From an uncultured Clostridia bacterium (lineage in GTDB: Bacteria; Bacillota; Clostridia; Christensenellales; CAG-917), in the NCBI GenBank assembly GCA_949283145.1, contig CASDRL010000054.1:1-50018 (forward strand): a DNA stretch of 50,018 bases, written 5' to 3'. A program made the position numbers and the translations under genes. Positions 28,501 through 37,500 of the stretch are shown here, piece after piece (positions within the stretch are counted from its first letter, which is position 1; each line of letters opens with the position of its first letter). The notes under the pieces are model-generated. The model worked only from the letters and a program-made list of their open reading frames with translations. It did no database searches and was not told the origin of the DNA.

Positions 28501-31500
28501 TGCCGGACTCCGCGTCAAGGATGGCGTCGAAGTCGTATTCGCTGTCCGGGAAGAGGTATTCCAGCAGTGCGCCGAGGTCGACGTCGCCGCTGTTGTCAAA
28601 GAGCAGTCCGAGAGAGATGGTCTCACTCAGAGACACGGTGTCGAGGCTGTTGAACTCATAGAATTCGTCCAGCTCTTCCGCGTCGAGCGTGAAGTCGCGC
28701 TGCTCGGTGAAGTACATGTCGATGTCGCCCACGCCGAGGTCGAGAGTGAGCTCCGTATCGTAATCGTTGGGGTTAGCGCCCGCGCCGGGCACAAAGACAT
28801 AGACGCCGAGGCTGCCGACCGCATTCGACACTCTCGTGTATTTATTCTGCACGCTGTCGTCCGCGGAAGCGGGCTTGTAGGAATCGGTCGCCTCATCGAA
28901 GTACCACAGCTCGGCGGGGGTCTCCGCGCTCTCGCCCGGGGTGTACGCGGTGTAGGTGTAATACACCCAGCCGCTCTCGACGGTGTATGCCGCTTCGTGA
29001 CGGACCCAGAGATCGGTCGTCTCGGACTCCGCCGCCTTGCTTGCTTCGCGGAAGGAGTCGTCCGCTTCGTCGTGGATGAACAGACCTTCCTCGGGACGCG
29101 CCTCACCGTTCCTTTCGGTGAAGACGAAGTAACGTTCGGTGCCTTCCTGCGTGTTGGCGTCCGTATGCTCGTAGCGGTCGCCTTCCAGCATAAGTTCCGC
29201 GCCGACGCCGACGTCGAAGCCGTTGTTGAGGTCGATGGTGACGTCAAGACCGCCCTGCAGCTGCTCGTAGATGAGCATGTTGAGCGGATCGTCGCCGATG
29301 GTGAGCATGGTGAGGAGATATCTCATCAATGCGTTGCCCACGGACACCGCGAGCTTGCGCTTGCTGATGAGCAGCGCCGCGACCTTCTCGTCAAGAGAGA
29401 GATCCGCCGCGTCTTTGCTGCTCGCGCTCGTCTCGTCGTCCGCGATGATCGCCTCGGAACCGCTCACTTCGACATCCTGATAAATGGAGCCGTTAAGCAG
29501 GTCGCCGAGCGTGTCGTCCAGCATTTCGGAGATCTCGGTCATGGGCACGGAGAGCTTGGGCAGCCCGAAGAAGGACAGGTCTATGTAGAGCATGTCGTTC
29601 ATGTAGTACGCCGCAAGCCAACGCACCTCTGCACCCGTCTCGGAAGAGAGGTTATAAAGCTCGATCATCAGCTCGGAGCCGGGCACGTTGAACATATCCA
29701 GCACGAGAGTGAGATCCAGACGCAGGTGCGCCGAGGAGTAGCCCTTGTTGGTCTCGGGGATCTGGATGACGATGCCTTCGAGGTCTCCGAGGATGGCGGA
29801 GAAGATCTGACCGATGTCGATGTTGCCTTCGGTGATGGCAAGCTCGATCTCCACCGCCGCGCCGACGGTGATGACGGAGTTGTAGAAAGGCATGAGCGGG
29901 AAGTCATGATAATAGATCGCTTCGCCGCCGTCCGTTTCCGCAAGCGTGTAGGTGCCCGTCGCCTCGTCGTAGGTGTAGTTCTTCTTGCTGCTGTCAAATT
30001 CCGTGGGCGTCTTGGTCTTGCCCGCGGTGACATAGTCCGGAACGATGGAATCCGACATTCCGAATTCGAGGTCGATGCCGCCGATGGCGAGACCGACGTT
30101 CATCGTGCCGACATGCGCGCCGAGAGCGAGATAGAACTCGTTCAGTTCGGTGTAAGGATGATACACGCGCAGGAGGTCGCCGTTGGGATCGCGCACATAG
30201 CCGAGCCTGCGGTTGAAGGTCTTGACCGTGCCGCCCTCATTCTTTTCGACCTTAACATAGTTGCTGCCGACATAGACATATGCGTCTTTGTCCGTGCCGA
30301 CTGCCGCCAGGCTGTCAACGGGGACGTAACGTCCGTCCGTCAGAACATAGAACACGCGGCCGGCGCGTTCGATATAATTGCCGCCGGCGAGCACGTGCGT
30401 GCCCGCGAGCCCTTTCGCTTCCGCGAAATCGGCTTGCTCGTGATAGGAATATCTGTTGGCAAGATAGTAGTTGTCGTCCTTGGCAAGATAGTAGAGCTCC
30501 TTCGCAAGGTCGTCTTTCGTTGCGAGATCGAGGTCATATCTGTCGCCCTCGATGCCTTCCGCATAGGGCTCAAAGCCGACGATGGCGCCCTTGACGTTCT
30601 TGATCGCGACAAATGCGCCGCTTTCGGAGTTCGGGACCGCGGTGAACGCCGCTTCGGTGACGCTGACGTAATTGTATCTGCCGATGTCCGCGCCGAGGCT
30701 CACTTCGAAGGCGTCGAAGATGTCGGTGATGGAGCCGAGGTCGGGCACCAGCGTCGCGAGCAGCGTGCTGATGACGCCCTTGGTGATGAGGATCTGCATC
30801 GACGTGTCGGAATAGACGAGCTGGAGCAGCGCGTCGCGCATCGCCGCGGTGTCGTTCTCCGCCGCGGAAAGCGCCGCCGTGGTCTCGCCGCCCTCTTCGC
30901 CGCCGTTGCCGCCGTTGCCGCCTTCGCCGCCGCCGAGTTCTATCGCCTCGAGGACAAAGCGCAGGAAGTTGGGCACGTACGAGTAGTTCTCCACCACGTC
31001 GAAGATGCCGGTGCCGTCGAGATAGAGCATCCCGCCGCTGATGTAGATGCCGGCGAGCACTTCATCCGTGACGTTGCCGTCATAGTCGGTCTCGAGCAGT
31101 TCCAGCGCCACTTCGATGGAGCTGAGATCGGTGATGGTGTTGCCTGCGGCGTCCGTACCGTTGAGGAAGTTGTCGAGCTTCTCATCCGTCGTCGCCGTTT
31201 CGTCGGCGAGCGCGGCAAGGTTCAGCTTGCCGAGATCCGCCGCCACGGTGAGGCGGAATGCGACGCTGTCGCCGAACGCCTCGTTAGTCTCGATGTTGAG
31301 CGCGATGTCTTCGAGATACTGCGCCAGCAGCGAACCGACGTCATAGCTGCCTTCGCCGTCCGACTCGAAGCTCGCTCTGCCCGCGACGGAGATCGTGACC
31401 TGCTGCGAGCCGATGCCGGAGAAGTCCGTCGTATCGCCGTTGATGAGGTCGATGACGTTCACCGCCATCGCGGTCATATCGACAAAGGTGCGCTTCTCAC

Positions 31501-34500
31501 CGTCGGTGAGCATGGTCGCGTTGCGCGTGGCGATGTCGATCTCCAGACCCGCCTTGGCGGACACGGAGATGTTGAAGCCCGCGTTGGAGCGTGCGGACAC
31601 GACGAGCGCGAGCGCGCCGTCTCCGCCGATGTTGAGACTGATCTTGCTGTCGTTCTCGTTCAGCACGAAGTCCTCGAAGACATAGCCTTCTTCGTTGCCC
31701 GTGATGAGCGCGACGACATTTCCGAGCAGGTTGGACGTGAGCATGACGTCAATTCCGAGACCGCTCTGCAGGATATCGTAGCTGCCGTCTTCGAGCGCGG
31801 AGCCGAGATAACGGCGTATCGCAACGGCGCGGATCAGCGCGTTGAGCACCGAGTTGACGGTGTCGGAGGCATAAGGCATGTCGCAATTGTCGCACTTGCC
31901 GTCCGGGATATCGTTGCCGTTTTCGTCCTTATCGCCCGTGAGGTCGATGTGATCGCACTGATCCTCCGCGATCAGCGCGTCGGCGCCGTCCGGATCCTCA
32001 GGCGTATAGAAGGGGGTGACTTCCATCTTCTCCAGGATGCCGAACAGATCCGCCTTGATGCGGGGGCCGCCGAGACCGGAGAGATCGAGATAAATGTCGC
32101 CCGCGATGAGATAGATCGCAACGGAAGCGCTGTCGTCGCCGTCTTCGGGGTTGAAGACGAATTCGATGCCCGCTTCGAGCGCTTCGAGGACGGTGAGCAT
32201 GTCGGGTTCCGGCTTAGTGAAGCTGCCGAGCAGCGCCGAGAGGCCTATTTTCTCGAGATCGAGGAGACCGCTGATCCTGATGAGGAGATTGTCGCCGATG
32301 GGATCGTCGAGATAGAGCTCTACGCCGAGAGCCCTCAGCAGCGCGTTGAGGATGGTGGAAAGCGTGGCGTTCTCAATGCCCGCGATGCCGTCGCTGATGG
32401 CGGGCATGGACAGCAGCGCGTCGACTATTTCGGAAAGGCTGAGCGCGCGGCGGACGTATTCGCCGTCGCCGTTCTGGACATACGTCCCGTCGGGACGCAG
32501 TTCGTAACGGTCCTCCGCGTCGGTGTATTGGAGTTCCTCTTCCGTCAGCTTCTCATAGGTGGCGTCCGCGGTGTATTCCACGCTGAGCTCGATGCCGAAC
32601 CTCGCCTTGCTGGTGACGTCGGGCACATAGCTCTGATAGTTCGGGTCGGCTGCTACTTTGTCTATCGCCGCCTTCACTTCGACATTGTCCTTGTTGGTGA
32701 TGGAGGGCTCGACGATGGAGAGGCTGAGCGCCGCATAATTGGTGTCCGCGCCGATGTTGACGGAGACGGGATCGAAGCTGATGTCCACCTCGACCTCTGC
32801 GTCGAGACCGAGCGCCTCGAAGACCTCGTTGATGTCAACATTGCTGTCGGTCTTGGGCAGGACCGCGCCCAGGATGCCGAGCAGTACCGCTTCCGTAACG
32901 CTGAGAGCGATGTGTCCCTTGCCGGCTTCGAGGACGATCTCGAGCATTTCGAGGGCATCCTCTTCCTCGTCTTCCGTCGCGGTGACCGCTTCGGAAGAAT
33001 CCTTAGCGCCCTGCTCGTCAAGGAGCAGCTCGCTCACCTTGTCGAGGAGGAACTGCACGATGCCGGTGTTGTCGATGTAGAAGTCGTGGTCGGACAGCAT
33101 GCCCATGTCCACATACAGCCTGCTGCCCCTGAGATAGGCGGCGAGGATGATGTTGTCCTGCGCATATTTGTCGCGGATCACCAGCATCGCTTCCGTCGCG
33201 TCCGCAGACCCGAAGTGGATGTTGGCTCCCACCACGATCTCCGCCGCGAGCCTCAGGTCGTCATCGATGGAGACGCCCATCCCGAGAGCGAGATTCGCGA
33301 TGAAATTGGAGAGGATGTCGCCGACGGGCAATTCGCCGTCGGGGAGCGCCTCGGTGTCAAAGAGCGCAAGCTCGAGGTCGATGGTGGTGTTCAGCGAGAC
33401 CACACCGTCGCTTGCGAAGATGTTGGTATAACCGTTGGGATTGATCTCGTTTGCGGCGGCTTCGATGCTGCCGTCCTTCGCGGGGTCGTTGATCGCGACC
33501 GCGATGCCGCCCAGAGAGAGCCCGATGACGACGGGATTCGCCGCGATGGAGAGCTCGATGCCGATGTCTCTCTGCGCCTCTCCCTCATTCTTGCCGTAGA
33601 ACACCGCCAGGAAGCTGTCCGAAGGATCGAGCTGCACGAAGTTCTCGGGCGCGATGTCGTAGCCGAGCAGCATCCCGAGCAGCGAAGAGAGGAAGTTCGC
33701 GCCGAAGTTGACCCTGAGGTCGCTGTCCGTCATGTAGATGCCGTTGATGATGGAGAGGATGCCGCCAAGGATGTCCGTCTCCTCCATCTTCGCGCCGCAG
33801 TTGTCGCAGATGCCGTCCGCTCCTTCTTTGCCGTCGGCGCCGAATTTGTCGACGTGTTCGGTGCAGATGGTCTCGTCGCTGCCGGTCGCGACGAGCGCTT
33901 CCGGATCGTTCTCATCGGGAGTCTGTTCGGTGTTTTGGTCCTTGTTATCGTCCTCGTCGGACGCCAGCAGGCTGCCGAGATCGATGCCGGGCACGATGAC
34001 TCCGCCGCCGATTATGCCGCCGTCGGGAGAATAGATATACAGATCGCTCCTGCCCGTCTCCGTATCGGCGACGATGTAGAGCGCGATGATGACATTGCCG
34101 CTCTCTTTGATCTCCAGCGCGATGTCGGAGTGAGAGAGTATGTACGGCACGACTTCGTCACCGGTGAGCACCTCCGGGAAGCGCAGCAATGCGCTCAGAT
34201 CGAACGTAAGTTCCGCCCCCACGCTCTTTTCGACGACGAAGGAGACCACGAGTTTCTCGATGAGGGACTCCAGCTCGGGTTTGAGCGCGCCCGTTTCTCC
34301 CTGCGCGGGCAGGAAGTTGCTTATCCAGCTGCCGATGGTCCACTGCGTCTCGCTGTCGGACGCCTTGGCGGAAAGCGAAATGGTGCCGGAAAGTTCCGCA
34401 TAAACGCTGTCGAGCGCGAGCCCGGAAACGTTGAGCTTGCCCTCCGCGTCGATCAGACTGCCGAGGTTCTTGTAGTCGCCGTTGACTATATCCTCGGTGA

Positions 34501-37500
34501 CGATGTCGCCCGCGGCGCCGAATGCCGTCTCGCCGATGCCGATGGCCAGCGGAGAGAGCGTGACGCCGACGCTGCCGAGTTTGCTTGCGGAAACGTTGAC
34601 GCTGAAGAGATAGTCTTCCGTTGCGGTGCCGTCGGCTGCCGCCTGGTCAACGAGATTGCTCCAATTGAGGCTGAGCGCCGCGTCGATCTCGCCGAAGTTC
34701 GCGCCGATGCTATCGCTCATAATGAGCTCGGTCAGTCCTTCCGCAAGTTCGAGCACAAAGCCTTTGGACGTGACTTTCAGCAGGAGATCGAATGCTCCCG
34801 TCGAATATTCTTTGTCGTCGCCGTCCTCCGTTGCGGTGAGAGCGCCCTGCTCTTCGCCGGACTCTTGTACGGGCATGGGTTCGTTACAATTGTCGCAGAT
34901 CCCGTTGCCGTCCTTATCCACGTGGTCGCAGGCGGTGATCAGCCCGACGAGGAGTTCCATGATGTCGAGCTCGACGCTCACGCGTGCGCCTATGAGCGCG
35001 CTTGCGTCCACATAGAGAATACCGTTCTTATAGTACGCCGCAAGCAGCACTTCTTTCGCGCCGTCGGCTGTGTTGACGATGGAGATGGCAAGTTCCGTCC
35101 TGTTCACGCTGTCGGCAGGCGTCCCCGTAAAGGGCGCGAGCAGCGGCGCCAGATCGAGTTTGCCCTGCAGCCTGAGCTCAAGACCCACCGTCATATCGTC
35201 GGGGAAGGTGATCTTCCCGGTATCGCTGATGGAAATGTCGGTCGACTTGATGTCGGCATTGATGCCGAGAGTGAGGTCGAGAGTCACATAGGGCTCGTTG
35301 AAGAAGTCCACGAACTCGATCTCGTCGGTGGGCGGCACGATGTTGCTCTCGCCGTTGATGACGGCGTTGATCCCGCCCAGAGTGAGGTCGAGGTCGAAGT
35401 TGTCGCCAACGCCGAGCACGATGCCGAGGGACAGCCCTTCCGAGTCATCGGTGTCCGCGATCTGCAGCCCGTTGCCGAAGGTGATGCTGACGCCGAGGTC
35501 GAGACCGGGCACATTTTCACCGGAAGGATCGGTGATGGTCAGCCCGGGCATATCGAGGAGCTCGAGCAGAGTCACGATGAGGTCGGTGCCGAGCACGACG
35601 TCGAGATAGAGGTCGCCGAGCGTGATGTCCGCCGCCGCAACGAGCGCGACAAGCACGGGCGGGATGCTGAGCGGGATCTTCTCCTTGCATTCGTCGCAGA
35701 TGCGGTCGCCGTCGCTGTCCACATGAGTGTGTTCGGGCTCGGTGACTTCCGTGCCGGTGCCGGTCTGATCCTGTCCCGTCGTATCCTCGGCGGAGATCGC
35801 TTCGCTCGCTCCCGCTGCAGGCAAGAAGGACTTGATGTCCACCATGACGTTCAGCCCGCCGAGCAGATCTTTGGAGGTCGCGAGATAGACCACTCCGTCC
35901 ACGAGCCACACGCGCAGCGGCGCAGTGCCCTCGACACCCTTTTCGGCGAGCTCTATGTAGACATTGAGAGAGGAAAGCAGCGAGGGCAGGACATCGCCTA
36001 TCTCGGTGTTCTCTCCCATAGAAGTGAGCGTGCCGATGAGCCCGGAAACGTCGGTGACTTCCGCCCTGAGACTGAGCGTCGCGGAAGTGCTGAAGGACTC
36101 GGCAAACTCCGCAAGGACGGAGACGAGGAATTCGCTCCCCTTCTCATAGTTGATGGAAGCGACGCTGCCTTTGATCGCGCTCAGGTCGATATCCGCCTTG
36201 AGCCCGAGCTCGAGGGATTCGACGTTCGCGAGCAGCATTTCGATGTCAAGATCCGCAAACGAAAGCTCTCCCTTTTCGTTGATGAATGCGTCAAGAGAAG
36301 AGAGCCTGATATATTCCTTATTCTGTTTCCCTTCGGAGAACGCGGCTATCCTGTCGTTGAAGTAGGTCTCGTTCTCCACCGAGCCGAAGCGCGCGCTGAT
36401 GCCCACTTTGGCGGAAGCGAACGTCTCCTTGAAGTCGTCCATGCCCACGGCGAGAGCGACGTTGAGGGTGATATCCTTGGAGGAGGCAAAGCCGTTGTCC
36501 GTGAGCTCCAGCACCACATCGCCGTCGATGGGGATGGTCGCGCCCGTGTAATTGCCGCTCGCGTCAACGAAGGCAATGCTCCAGATATAATCCAGGATGT
36601 CCTGAGTGAGCCTCACCTGCACCTTTTCGAGGTTGAAGATGTTGCCCGCCATCTCGACATCGATGTTGTCGAGGATGGCTTTGACGAGCCCCATGGTGTC
36701 AAGGATGGGTTCGCCCTCGGCGGTGGTGCCCACCGTGCGCAGCACTCTGCCGTCCGCAATGGCTTCCAGAGCCTGACGCTCGAGCTCATCCGCCTGCTCC
36801 TGCTCCTCGGGAGAGAGGACTCCGGCAAGCGCGTCCTGCACCATCACGACGAGATCGTCGAAGAGCCCGCCGAGCATTTCGTTGAGATTGATGCCGTCCA
36901 CATAGAACTTGCCCGTGCCGAGCAAGCCGGACAGATCGGCGTAAAGGGTCTCGTCCGCACCGACATAGCCTACGCTGATGCGCACGTCTTCGTATTTGTC
37001 GCTGCCGGTGATCTCGACAAGCAGGTTGGTGCCCGCGTTGTCGAACATGTCGATGCCGCCGCTGATGTGGATCTGCAACGTGCGCGCAAGCCCCGCGATG
37101 TCTATCTCCTTGTCGAGCAGGAAGGCGAGCGCCTCGGCATCGTCCGGATCGAGTTGGAACAGACCGCCGAATGCGGCGATCAGCTCGTTGGGAGTGAGGT
37201 CGAGCTCATTGAGCACGAGTTCGAGAGAAAGAGTGAGGTCGACGGTGAGGAGAGAATAATCGTCCAGATTGTCGAGATCCAGCCCTCTGCCGGCGGGTTT
37301 CTCCGCGGTGAGGTAGCTCTCGATGGTGGGCGTGTGGCGGTCGTTGTTGAACTGGATCCCGCTGCCGCCGATGCTGATGTCGATGCCGCCCTGCTGCGCG
37401 CCGTAGATCTCTTCAAGGCTGGAACCGAAGGTGTCGTAATCGAAGCCGATGCCGAATTCCACGCCCGCGAGCTCTCTGCCGCTGCCGTTGTCGGCGGTGA

